DNA of 64,000 bases from Spirochaetales bacterium (lineage in GTDB: Bacteria; Spirochaetota; Spirochaetia; SZUA-6; RPPD01): NCBI GenBank assembly GCA_016929065.1, contig JAFGJO010000055.1, forward strand, positions 64,401-128,400, given 5' to 3'. Shown here piece by piece: positions 35,890 through 44,434 of the stretch (the first letter of the stretch is position 1; every line of letters begins with the position of its first letter). Both the position numbers and the translations under genes were made by a program. Under the pieces are notes generated by a model. That model had not been told where the DNA came from. It saw only the letters and a list, made by a program, of their open reading frames with translations, and ran no database searches.

Positions 35890-37044
35890 ATGAACGGTAA
35901 GGCAGGCAGTCTGCTCTTTATCTGCACAATTTTATTGCTGTTTCCACTCTATGCGCAGGAAAATCTGGTTAATAACAACAGTTTTGAAAGAGATGACGTA
36001 TTGGGAAATTTAACCTGGTGGGAGACTGATTCTTTTATTCAGAATAGCAGTTCTGCACTTATTGTACCGGTTGAGGGGATCAGCCGTACCGGAAAACGCT
36101 CACTCTTGGTCCTCAACTATATTCCAAATGATTCGCGGGCTGTGCAATGGGTTCGGGTACAGCCGAACACTGTATACAGGTTTTCTGCATGGGTTTATAT
36201 AGAAGAATCCGGTCCGCAGGGAAAGGGAGCCAATATTTCTGTTTATGGTTCTATTTTCCCTTCAGATGACTCTGCCCCGGCAAAAAAAGAGTGGCAAAAG
36301 ATAGAGCTTGTCGGAAAAACCGGTGGGGATCAAACGGAACTTCCGGTAAATGTCCGGCTGGGTTTTTTTGGAAGGCTGTCCACCGGGAAGGTATATTTTG
36401 ATGACGTGGAAATGATAAAGCTTGATGCAATGCCGGCAGGAAAAGTGATTGATCTCTCTCAAAACGAGGGGACCGGTGTGGTGAGCTATAAAGAGAAGAA
36501 AGATGAAAAACAGGGATTTTTCGAAAATGTAAATATCCTGCTGGTCATCGTAACCGGCGCACTTGGATTTATTGTCCTGCTCCTCGTTCTTCAGCTTTTT
36601 GGTGTTTTTGGAAAAATTGTAAAAGCAGTGTCCGGCGATAAAAAGTCGTTGCCAAAAAAAGAACCGGTCACTGTCGATCAGAAGGCGGCCCTTGATAAAA
36701 TAGAACGGCGAAGGACACCGCGAAAAAAGATAAAACTGGATATCGTTCTTTCCAGGAAGATGCCCGGCGGCGGGTATGAGATTCTTGAACTTCAGACCAT
36801 TGATTTGTCTGAAACCGGAACCCTGGTGAAATCAGAGGATCTGGGTGCATTGAAAATAGACGACAAGGTCTCCTGTGAAATAGAGTACAAAAAACGACGT
36901 TTTGATGTCGGCGAGGCAAAAGTAGTGCGGAAAGAAGAGATTTACGACAAAAAAGGGAAACTCAAAAAAAGCGGATTCGGGCTGGTGTTTGTCTCTGAAG
37001 CACAACCGTTTTTAAAGAACCGGAAAATGCTGATGAAGGAATAA
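35890..37044 (+). CDS. Membrane protein with extracytoplasmic carbohydrate-binding-like domain and cytoplasmic PilZ domain
   Basis: The protein has 384 residues. A signal-anchor is followed by a galactose-binding-fold domain (about 25-185) whose later part reads WQKIELVGKTG, QTELPVNVRLG, STGKVYFDD; the same domain occurs in the double-GT-C protein encoded at 38018. A transmembrane helix (about 215-240) leads to a cytoplasmic PilZ domain with RRTPRKK (RxxxR) and DLSETGT (DxSxxG). It could relay c-di-GMP state to, or sense binding at, the surface. AGGAGG before ATG 35890 fixes the start. It is last in the plus-strand cluster and meets the convergent glycosyltransferase operon. Confidence 0.8.
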   Translation: MNGKAGSLLFICTILLLFPLYAQENLVNNNSFERDDVLGNLTWWETDSFIQNSSSALIVPVEGISRTGKRSLLVLNYIPNDSRAVQWVRVQPNTVYRFSAWVYIEESGPQGKGANISVYGSIFPSDDSAPAKKEWQKIELVGKTGGDQTELPVNVRLGFFGRLSTGKVYFDDVEMIKLDAMPAGKVIDLSQNEGTGVVSYKEKKDEKQGFFENVNILLVIVTGALGFIVLLLVLQLFGVFGKIVKAVSGDKKSLPKKEPVTVDQKAALDKIERRRTPRKKIKLDIVLSRKMPGGGYEILELQTIDLSETGTLVKSEDLGALKIDDKVSCEIEYKKRRFDVGEAKVVRKEEIYDKKGKLKKSGFGLVFVSEAQPFLKNRKMLMKE

Positions 37045-37045
37045 A

Positions 37046-38008
37046 TTACTTTCCCCTCTTTTTTTGTTTTTTACCGGGCTGCTGTATGGAGTCAATAATA
37101 TACAGCGGCCTTTTTTTTACCTCTTCAAAAATACGCCCGATGTACTCTCCCATGATTCCCAGTAAAAGATAGGAAATACCGTTTAAAATAATCAGCAGGG
37201 CGATCGTCGATGTCCATCCGGGGACAGTATCGGTGGTGAAAAAAAACTGGTAGAGTGCATAACCCAGGTAGACGAGCCCGCCGAAAAAAGTGACCAGCCC
37301 AATCATGGAAGCGAGCTTCAGGGGTTTTGGGGAAAATGAGGTGAGCGCGTTTACAGCGAGCCTGACACGCTGAAAAAAACCATAGGTGCTTTTTCCGGCT
37401 GCCCGTTTTTTACGGACATAGGAAACCTCTTTTTGACGGAATCCCGTCCAGGCGACCAGGCCCCGGATATACTTGTGGTACTCACCCATCGAGGAAAGCA
37501 CGTCACAGACTTTACGGTCGATAAGCCGAAAATCACCGGTATCACGGGGAATTTTTACTGCTGAAAAGGTGCCCAGCAGCCGGTAAAAAATCTTTGCAAA
37601 AAACTGCAGCAGAAAAAACTCGCCCTTTCGTTTTTTTCGTTTTGTATAGACCACCTCAAACCCCTGTTTCCAGGAAGCAAAGAGTTCGGGGATCACCTCG
37701 GGCGGGTCCTGGCAATCAGAATCAATAATCACAACTGCATCCCCTTTTGCATTGGCCATTCCTGCCGAAATCGCGGCCTGATGTCCGAAATTCCGTGAAA
37801 ATTTGATGATTACTATTGCAGGATCTTTTTTGGCAAAATCGGTGAGAATTTCAACTGAATTGTCCCTGCTTCCGTCATCAATAAAAACCAGTTCGTAGCT
37901 TGTTTTTATTGAGCGCAGCGCAGCGCTCGTGCGCTGATAAAATTCCGGAAGGACCTTGTGTTCATTGAACACCGGGATTACTACAGAAAGTGTCGGATTT
38001 GATGCCAT
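37046..38008 (-). CDS. DPM1/GtrB-like polyprenyl-phosphate sugar synthase
   Basis: The protein has 320 residues. The catalytic N-terminal part carries VSVVIPVFNE-type start, FIDDGSRDNS, DSDCQDPPE and RDTGDFRLIDR; two C-terminal transmembrane helices (near 230-255 and 268-290) follow, as in GtrB/DPMS subtype. It makes undecaprenyl-phosphate-linked mannose or glucose, the lipid donor for GT-C enzymes. It lies 9 bases after the double-GT-C gene in the same operon, so it should supply that enzyme's donor. Confidence 0.88.
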   Translation of the reverse strand: MASNPTLSVVIPVFNEHKVLPEFYQRTSAALRSIKTSYELVFIDDGSRDNSVEILTDFAKKDPAIVIIKFSRNFGHQAAISAGMANAKGDAVVIIDSDCQDPPEVIPELFASWKQGFEVVYTKRKKRKGEFFLLQFFAKIFYRLLGTFSAVKIPRDTGDFRLIDRKVCDVLSSMGEYHKYIRGLVAWTGFRQKEVSYVRKKRAAGKSTYGFFQRVRLAVNALTSFSPKPLKLASMIGLVTFFGGLVYLGYALYQFFFTTDTVPGWTSTIALLIILNGISYLLLGIMGEYIGRIFEEVKKRPLYIIDSIQQPGKKQKKRGK

Positions 38009-38017
38009 CCTATCTCC

Positions 38018-41000
38018 TTACGCGTGAAATATCCATGAAGGAAGCCACTTGAGGGCAATATCCACAAAATCTTTTGCGATGGGGATGCCGGTTAATACCG
38101 GATAAAACAATACAAACAGGATACCGCAGAGTATACAAAAAATATACCCCGCATACCGGAACTCCCGTTTCAACTTTACCAGATGCTGTACAGAATAAAC
38201 AAGTGCGAAGATTATAAACGGGACAGCCGGAAAAAAATGATAAATAAATGTGAGATCCCGCGGAATAATAATCCACGGCAGGTACGTAAGGAGAAACGAG
38301 ATAATGATAAACATTCCCGCCTTTTCCCTCTTGAGGATTGCGAACATTGCCGCTGATATAATTGCAAGTGTTCCCATCCACCATACAAGCGGATTTCCCA
38401 TTGACACGATACTCGAAATAAATCCATGTGGTATGTTTTCTGTTCCCTGATACAGCCAGATCGGTTTTTCCACCAGCGGCCATGACCACCATTTTGAGGA
38501 GAACTCATGCTCTGTTTTCAGATTTTTATGATAGGCGTACATATTCTCCTGCTCACGCACAAATTCACGGAAGATATTTTTTTCCCTGTTGCGGTATAAT
38601 GACGGGGTCGAAGAGATGAGATATATCGAAGCTGGAACGATCAAGGCGCAGAGCAGGAATATTTTGCCGGTCCGCCAGAGAAAGAGAAGAGGCGTTCCCC
38701 GGGTTTTTCCCTTGTTGGATGAAATAGAGTACTTCAAAAACTGAATGACGGTAAATATGAATAATATAAAAAATCCAGGAGCGAGATACATTCCGGTCCA
38801 TTTCACCGAGACCGCCAGTCCGAAAAATATTCCGGCGGTCAAAAGCGGGAAGAAAGGGAGTGTGTCTTCCTGCTTTGAAAAAAGCAGTTTTGTATAGCGG
38901 AAAAGAAAGTATGCCGAGATCGTCATGAACAGTACGAGGAAGATGTCGACGGTGGCCATTCTTGACTGGACAAAATGCATGAAATCAACGGCCATAAGAA
39001 ATACTGCGGCAAGCGCGGGCAGTTTCCGGCGAAACAATGCAATGCCGAATGTGTACATGACCGGAAGCAGAATAATTCCTGCAAGAACACCCATAATCCG
39101 CCACCCGAACGGATTCATGCCGAAAAGCATGATTCCCAGAGAGATAATGAGTTTGCCCAGCGGTGGATGAGTCGTTTCGGTCGGCTGGTCATTCTCAATG
39201 TATTCATATGCGGTTCTTGCAAAATACACTTCATCAAAGTACATGCCGTTAAGCCAGGATGCTGGTAGTTGTGCGCTCGTTTGTTCATCGAATACGGCTG
39301 AAAATACAGTGGAAGATCCGGAAACAGGATCAACTTCCCGGCAGGATGCAATAGGGAGGACGGTGCCTCCAGCGTTTTTGGCTGCGGCTTCGAAAAGACG
39401 AAGTCCCGGCCGGCTGGTGGTAATCCGCATATATTTTGCAGTGACAGACACGGGAATGACCCGCCACTCAATATATCGGTAAGGGGTATCCTGGCTTATG
39501 GTGACTGGTGATTCCCATGTTGTCCTGTCTCTGGAAAAATCAATGGAATAGCCGCCGATGCCGTACCCGGTATAGAGACGCAGCTGCGAGATTGGTTCAG
39601 GCCGGTCAAATTCCGCGATTCCCTGTTCGCCTGTGTGCAGCGGGTTCCAGTAAGTTTGGGGCGTATTTGTTAATCCAAGGCCATACAATGAAATCAGTCC
39701 ATAGAGTATTGTGACGATGATGATTGCACGGTGGTTTTTCAAAAAAGGCATGATTTTTCTGATCTTTTGAAATCGGGGCAAACCGGGGGCAAACAGGTTT
39801 ATTGGGATCTTTCTTATTTCAACAATCCGTTTTTTTAAAAGAATGTCGTACAGTGTTTTTAATGAAAATAAAAACAGGCCACAATTCACCGCGGAAAGGC
39901 TCACCAGAAAAAAATCATTGCCGGGAATATGGTAGCTGCCGGTCTGATTGACCAAATAATAGACCACTGCCTGGTTAATAAACAGGGTAGCGGAAAATCC
40001 CCCATACAGATACAAAAGCCGCCTGTCTTTGCACAGAATAAATCCAAGCAGCAAAAATACAAGAGCGGGAAACAGATACCGTTCGTGCATTTTTGATCCA
40101 AACAGGAAGGTCGCAGAAAAGAGAAAAAATACCAGGAGTATTTTACGTGCGCCGTGATGTGAACGGAAGAAAATAATTCCGGAGATTCCTGTTATGATGA
40201 AAAGCCAGATGAAATTCCATGCAAAAACCGGAAACAGCAGGGATGTGGAATCCGGTGAAAAATTCAATCCAAGCAAGGAATAAAGGTTTGCAGCATTCAG
40301 GCTTGCAAACGGGTATTGCGCCAGAGATTCACCGTACAATGAGATAATCCAGAACGGGGATTGTTTAAAGGAAAAAGGAAGTATTATCAGTACAGCCGCA
40401 GCAAGGGAAACGATGACCGAAATGGCGATCTTTTTCCACGAATGCGACCGGATGAATGTAAAAAGGATGACTGGTGCGCAAACCAGTGCCGAAATTTTTG
40501 TCAGCACTGCAAACGTAAAAAACAGTCCGGTGAGTAAAAGTCTTTTATTGCCGGCAGAGAGAATTGCAATAACGATAAACAGGGTAAAAACCGTATCCAC
40601 CTGGCCCCAGACAGATGAATTAAACAGTATGGCTGGATTCAAAAAATACAGGAAAGACAAAAGGAGCGCCCATCCGTGATGTATTCTTTTTTTCCCCCAT
40701 TTAAAAATGACCAATGCGGTGACCAGGTCGGCAAAAATGGCAGGCAGTTTTATCAGAATATAATACAGCGGACTTTGAAATGACAGGCCAAACAGATTCC
40801 GTATGCCGCCGACAATCCACAGTATGTACAGATACAGCGGAGGATAATCGGTAAATTGCGAATCAGTATATACGTGTGAAAACCCCTTGGTGAACGCGGT
40901 CTCGGACCAGCCGGAAAAACACGCGAAGTCATTGGGAAAACCGAAAGATCCCGCGGCAAGCAGTATTCTGACAATAAAGACACCGGCAAATCCGGCGGCC

Positions 41001-41770
41001 AGCATACCGGTCAATTTCAAGGATGCAAGCTCCTGAAACCTGTTTTTTTCCAGAACAAACCTCAGGAATATTTTTATCAGCACAACAAACAATATGCCAA
41101 CACATAAAATAAAGAACAGAGCAGGAATGTCCACGCTGAAGGGTGTGGTTACCGAGGCATGTTCTGTTTGTGAGGGATCAAAATTCACAAAGGATGTCTG
41201 CGTCAAAGCAGCTCCCGGCGGTAGCTCTCGAATAGAAATATCGTCAAACCATGCTCTGCCGGCGGAGAGATTACCATAGCTGCCGATCCCGACTGCAACG
41301 GGCAGCTCTGTCTGTCCGGAACCGGTTTTGCCGGCAAGTAATATTTTTGTCCATGAATTTGGTCCTGCAGACAAATCCCGGGATCGCGCAAGTGTTCCGG
41401 GAATACTGATGCATACAGACGGCTTTTTGTTTTGGCTTGATGTATCTGATGTCTTTACCCAGCAGGATATCTCATACAGAGTGTCGGGTTTTACCGAAAC
41501 ATATTGAACCAGGCGAATGTCATTGGGGACGGTTGTTTCGATACGCACTGATGAGGTTCCGCTATGAGCCACAGCTGAATCGGATACATGGACAAAACCG
41601 CTTTCCTTGAATGCAGAAATGTTCCAGAGAAGGGGTTTTTCGGCCTGATGTTTTTCAAACCCGCTGTTGGCAATTGTTGTTTGCGAAAAACCTCCCTGAA
41701 TCGAAAACAGCATAACGCAGCAGATAAAACATGTGGAAAAAACAGGCGCGAGGTTTATTTTTATCAGCAT
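38018..41770 (-). CDS. Double GT-C glycosyltransferase with carbohydrate-binding domains (PMT-like C-terminal half)
   Basis: The protein has 1250 residues. Order: signal peptide (1-30); galactose-binding-like domain (31-190) homologous to that of the nearby PilZ protein; first membrane GT-C module (about 250-650) with DYPPLYLYIL; short linker; a second F5/8-type-like beta domain (about 710-830); then a PMT-type module (about 840-1250) with DEVYFARTA and THPPLGKLI. The PMT half would transfer a sugar from polyprenyl phosphate to Ser/Thr of exported proteins. The first half may add a second sugar or modify a glycan. Fusion of two GT-C modules is unusual. Confidence 0.82.
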   Translation of the reverse strand: MLIKINLAPVFSTCFICCVMLFSIQGGFSQTTIANSGFEKHQAEKPLLWNISAFKESGFVHVSDSAVAHSGTSSVRIETTVPNDIRLVQYVSVKPDTLYEISCWVKTSDTSSQNKKPSVCISIPGTLARSRDLSAGPNSWTKILLAGKTGSGQTELPVAVGIGSYGNLSAGRAWFDDISIRELPPGAALTQTSFVNFDPSQTEHASVTTPFSVDIPALFFILCVGILFVVLIKIFLRFVLEKNRFQELASLKLTGMLAAGFAGVFIVRILLAAGSFGFPNDFACFSGWSETAFTKGFSHVYTDSQFTDYPPLYLYILWIVGGIRNLFGLSFQSPLYYILIKLPAIFADLVTALVIFKWGKKRIHHGWALLLSFLYFLNPAILFNSSVWGQVDTVFTLFIVIAILSAGNKRLLLTGLFFTFAVLTKISALVCAPVILFTFIRSHSWKKIAISVIVSLAAAVLIILPFSFKQSPFWIISLYGESLAQYPFASLNAANLYSLLGLNFSPDSTSLLFPVFAWNFIWLFIITGISGIIFFRSHHGARKILLVFFLFSATFLFGSKMHERYLFPALVFLLLGFILCKDRRLLYLYGGFSATLFINQAVVYYLVNQTGSYHIPGNDFFLVSLSAVNCGLFLFSLKTLYDILLKKRIVEIRKIPINLFAPGLPRFQKIRKIMPFLKNHRAIIIVTILYGLISLYGLGLTNTPQTYWNPLHTGEQGIAEFDRPEPISQLRLYTGYGIGGYSIDFSRDRTTWESPVTISQDTPYRYIEWRVIPVSVTAKYMRITTSRPGLRLFEAAAKNAGGTVLPIASCREVDPVSGSSTVFSAVFDEQTSAQLPASWLNGMYFDEVYFARTAYEYIENDQPTETTHPPLGKLIISLGIMLFGMNPFGWRIMGVLAGIILLPVMYTFGIALFRRKLPALAAVFLMAVDFMHFVQSRMATVDIFLVLFMTISAYFLFRYTKLLFSKQEDTLPFFPLLTAGIFFGLAVSVKWTGMYLAPGFFILFIFTVIQFLKYSISSNKGKTRGTPLLFLWRTGKIFLLCALIVPASIYLISSTPSLYRNREKNIFREFVREQENMYAYHKNLKTEHEFSSKWWSWPLVEKPIWLYQGTENIPHGFISSIVSMGNPLVWWMGTLAIISAAMFAILKREKAGMFIIISFLLTYLPWIIIPRDLTFIYHFFPAVPFIIFALVYSVQHLVKLKREFRYAGYIFCILCGILFVLFYPVLTGIPIAKDFVDIALKWLPSWIFHA

Positions 41771-41840
41771 GCGGTATTGTACCCGAGCAAAATTTAAAAA
41801 TCAATATTTTTTTATCAGCGGAGGAACCGGATTTTATTTT

Positions 41841-44381
41841 TTATTGGTACAGCAGCAACGTGTGATCGATTTCTTTTTGTGTCATCGGTAATCGTATGGT
41901 GAACCGGGTTCCTTCTCCGGGGACCGAGGAAACGGAAATGCCCCCCTTATGATTTTCCACGATCATTTTACAGAGTGCAAGCCCAATTCCCGTCCCCTCT
42001 TGAACAGAGGATGTTTCAACACGGCTGAAAATATCAAAAATACGGGAAAACTGATCCGGCGGGATACCCTGCCCGTTATCTGATATAACAATACTGGTAA
42101 ATATTTTTCCCCTGGTTGTTGCGGAAATCGCGATGGTTGATGCCACTTCGGTATTTCTGAATTTAAGCGCATTGTCAATCAGGTGAAAAAACAGAAGCTG
42201 GATCTGGTTTGGGTCTCCTTCAATGGTCGGGAGCGGGCCGATTTCCATGGATACTTCGTATTCTGTTATGATGCGGTCAAGAATATCGCAGATGGTCTGA
42301 ACAGTCCTGTTCAGATCCACTTTTTGATTGTTTCCTCCCGAGACAAGGACGTTTGTATAATCGGTGAGGTCCTTTAAAAGATTTTCGGCTTTGTCGATGG
42401 AGGTAAATATGCGGTTGATATCATCCCGCAATAATTCAGGGATCTGGAGATTATTAAAATAAAATTCTTTACCGGAATGAACCATGCGGTTGAGCGGTTC
42501 CTGCAGTGCGTGGATGAACAGGGATGAATATTCTTTGAAATCGCGGTTTGTATTTTCAATGGACATGATTTCCCGGTCTCTTTTCTCGATTGTCTGCAGC
42601 TTGTTGATTGTACTGTTGAGCTCACTGCCAAGTTCCTCATATAGTGTGCCGTTCGGGGAAATAATTTGAATACAGGAATATCCGGACAATTTTGTTGTTG
42701 AATAAATGCCTGAAATCAGCATGCAGAGCGGTTTTTTATCCGGCATCAGCTGCTCTGGAATAATTGTGGCTGCCGGGAACCGAATTGGGGCAGTTTCATC
42801 AGCCACCAGTGTATTGTCTTTCTGGCCAAGGAAAAGCCGGGCATATAATTCATGGTCACCCGTCTCCTCGAATAATGAAATAAAACAGAAGGCGATATTC
42901 AGTTTTAACAGTTTTTTCATGAATGCATCAGAGAATTCACGGGCATTCAAATGGGTAAAATATGATGTATCAACTTCCCGGAGCCTTACCTGAATGTTTT
43001 TTTTCTCGCTGAGGGCCCGTATGCAGGAGTGGATGCTTGTTTCACTTATTTTCAGTCTGAGTTCAAGAATTGCGGATTGTACTGCTTCAATTTGTTTTCC
43101 GGAAAGAAGAGTTTCAAGCTGTCTCTGAAGGATAGTCAGGATATTCTGCCAGTTTGAATGAAACGCAGGTGAAAATGTATTCTCCCTGAGATATGTATCC
43201 AGATGCAGAATAAGATGTCTGCTATCAGTATTGTCTCCCGTTACTATATGCCCTAATTCATTGTAAAGAAAAAGTACGGTGTCATATTCATTTGAGGATA
43301 AGCCGGTGCAGAGAGCTTTTTCTATCTGGCTGATCAATTCCTTCTGTAATAATTCTTTATCTGGTGTGCGTACTGTAAAAGGTTTGGATACGGTGACATT
43401 TTCGACTGCTTCATAGAGACAGCCGCAGGAGGTTCTGATTGCCAGGCTGCTTGGTACAAGAATTTGCTGCGTGGAGGTGTCCCCCTTCAAATGGGCATGC
43501 AGAAGCTGGACTGCTTTTTCTCCCATTTCAAAAAAATGGGGATTTACTGTTGTCAGGGGTGGAGTGGCGCAACGTTCCCGGTCCATATTGTTGTATCCGA
43601 TCACCGCGATGTCATCCGGAACCCTGATCCCCCTGTTTTGCAGGATTTGCATTGAATTTAGCGCGAGACCGCCGGAAGCGGCCAGTATCGACTGGAAATC
43701 TTTTCCCGGCACAAGGTTTTGTTCATCAAGAATTGCATTCAGACTGTTTTTGCCTTTTTCCCAGTCAGCCGGCGGGGTGATCAGCCGCTGATCAACAGGA
43801 ATATTGTTTTCCAGCAGAGCATCAAGATATCCCTGGTACCGCTGCATGGCACCCCAGTGAAATTGTGGACCGCGGATGAACAGTATTTTTTGGTTGTTAT
43901 GATGCTGTACAAGATGGTGTACCGCTTTTTTTACTCCGCAATAGCTGTCATCAATGATACTGGGTATTCCGGGGAGTGCATATTCACCAATCACGACCGG
44001 AATGGAAGAAAAATGCCGAACAAATGTCTCAATATCCTGTTTGCCGGAGAATGGGCCGATGCCGCCGAACCAGATAATGAGCCCGTCAAGAAATTTATCT
44101 GATACAATCTTTGTGAGAAACGAGTTTTTTGCGATAATTTCCTCGGGAGAAGCCACCAGTCTGCCGGAGAAGCAATACAAGTCAAGATTTGCTTTTTTAC
44201 ATCCCTCTATAACGCCCTGCCATTGCAATTCCCGTACCTGATTTGAAATTGTCCGGATTAATAATCCTATTTTTTTCCCATCAGTATATCCAGGGAGTGA
44301 TTCACCATGAACAGGGATTGGTGTTTGTTTCACTGTTTCTCCATACTTTGACAGCCTTACGGATATCGCCCGTCTCACCAT
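41841..44381 (-). CDS. Cytoplasmic hybrid: LacI-like substrate-binding sensor fused to a histidine kinase
   Basis: The protein has 846 residues and no transmembrane segment. The N-terminal 330 residues are a LacI/periplasmic-binding-type fold (GKKIGLLIRT, GVIEGCKKANL, VIGYNNMD, then SLAIRTSCGC) without a helix-turn-helix. A long linker of about 300 residues leads to a dimerisation helix with HALQEPLNRM (His as phosphoacceptor, near 650) and an HATPase with NALKFRN, DNGQGIP, GTGIGLALCK. It should sense a small molecule in the cytoplasm. No response regulator gene lies beside it. It is last in an operon with the DHH and propeller genes. Confidence 0.85.
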   Translation of the reverse strand: MVRRAISVRLSKYGETVKQTPIPVHGESLPGYTDGKKIGLLIRTISNQVRELQWQGVIEGCKKANLDLYCFSGRLVASPEEIIAKNSFLTKIVSDKFLDGLIIWFGGIGPFSGKQDIETFVRHFSSIPVVIGEYALPGIPSIIDDSYCGVKKAVHHLVQHHNNQKILFIRGPQFHWGAMQRYQGYLDALLENNIPVDQRLITPPADWEKGKNSLNAILDEQNLVPGKDFQSILAASGGLALNSMQILQNRGIRVPDDIAVIGYNNMDRERCATPPLTTVNPHFFEMGEKAVQLLHAHLKGDTSTQQILVPSSLAIRTSCGCLYEAVENVTVSKPFTVRTPDKELLQKELISQIEKALCTGLSSNEYDTVLFLYNELGHIVTGDNTDSRHLILHLDTYLRENTFSPAFHSNWQNILTILQRQLETLLSGKQIEAVQSAILELRLKISETSIHSCIRALSEKKNIQVRLREVDTSYFTHLNAREFSDAFMKKLLKLNIAFCFISLFEETGDHELYARLFLGQKDNTLVADETAPIRFPAATIIPEQLMPDKKPLCMLISGIYSTTKLSGYSCIQIISPNGTLYEELGSELNSTINKLQTIEKRDREIMSIENTNRDFKEYSSLFIHALQEPLNRMVHSGKEFYFNNLQIPELLRDDINRIFTSIDKAENLLKDLTDYTNVLVSGGNNQKVDLNRTVQTICDILDRIITEYEVSMEIGPLPTIEGDPNQIQLLFFHLIDNALKFRNTEVASTIAISATTRGKIFTSIVISDNGQGIPPDQFSRIFDIFSRVETSSVQEGTGIGLALCKMIVENHKGGISVSSVPGEGTRFTIRLPMTQKEIDHTLLLYQ

Positions 44382-44434
44382 GAAGTATAATTTCTTTCTT
44401 CGTTTATTTCCAATAGATAGCTGATTTTAAAAAG

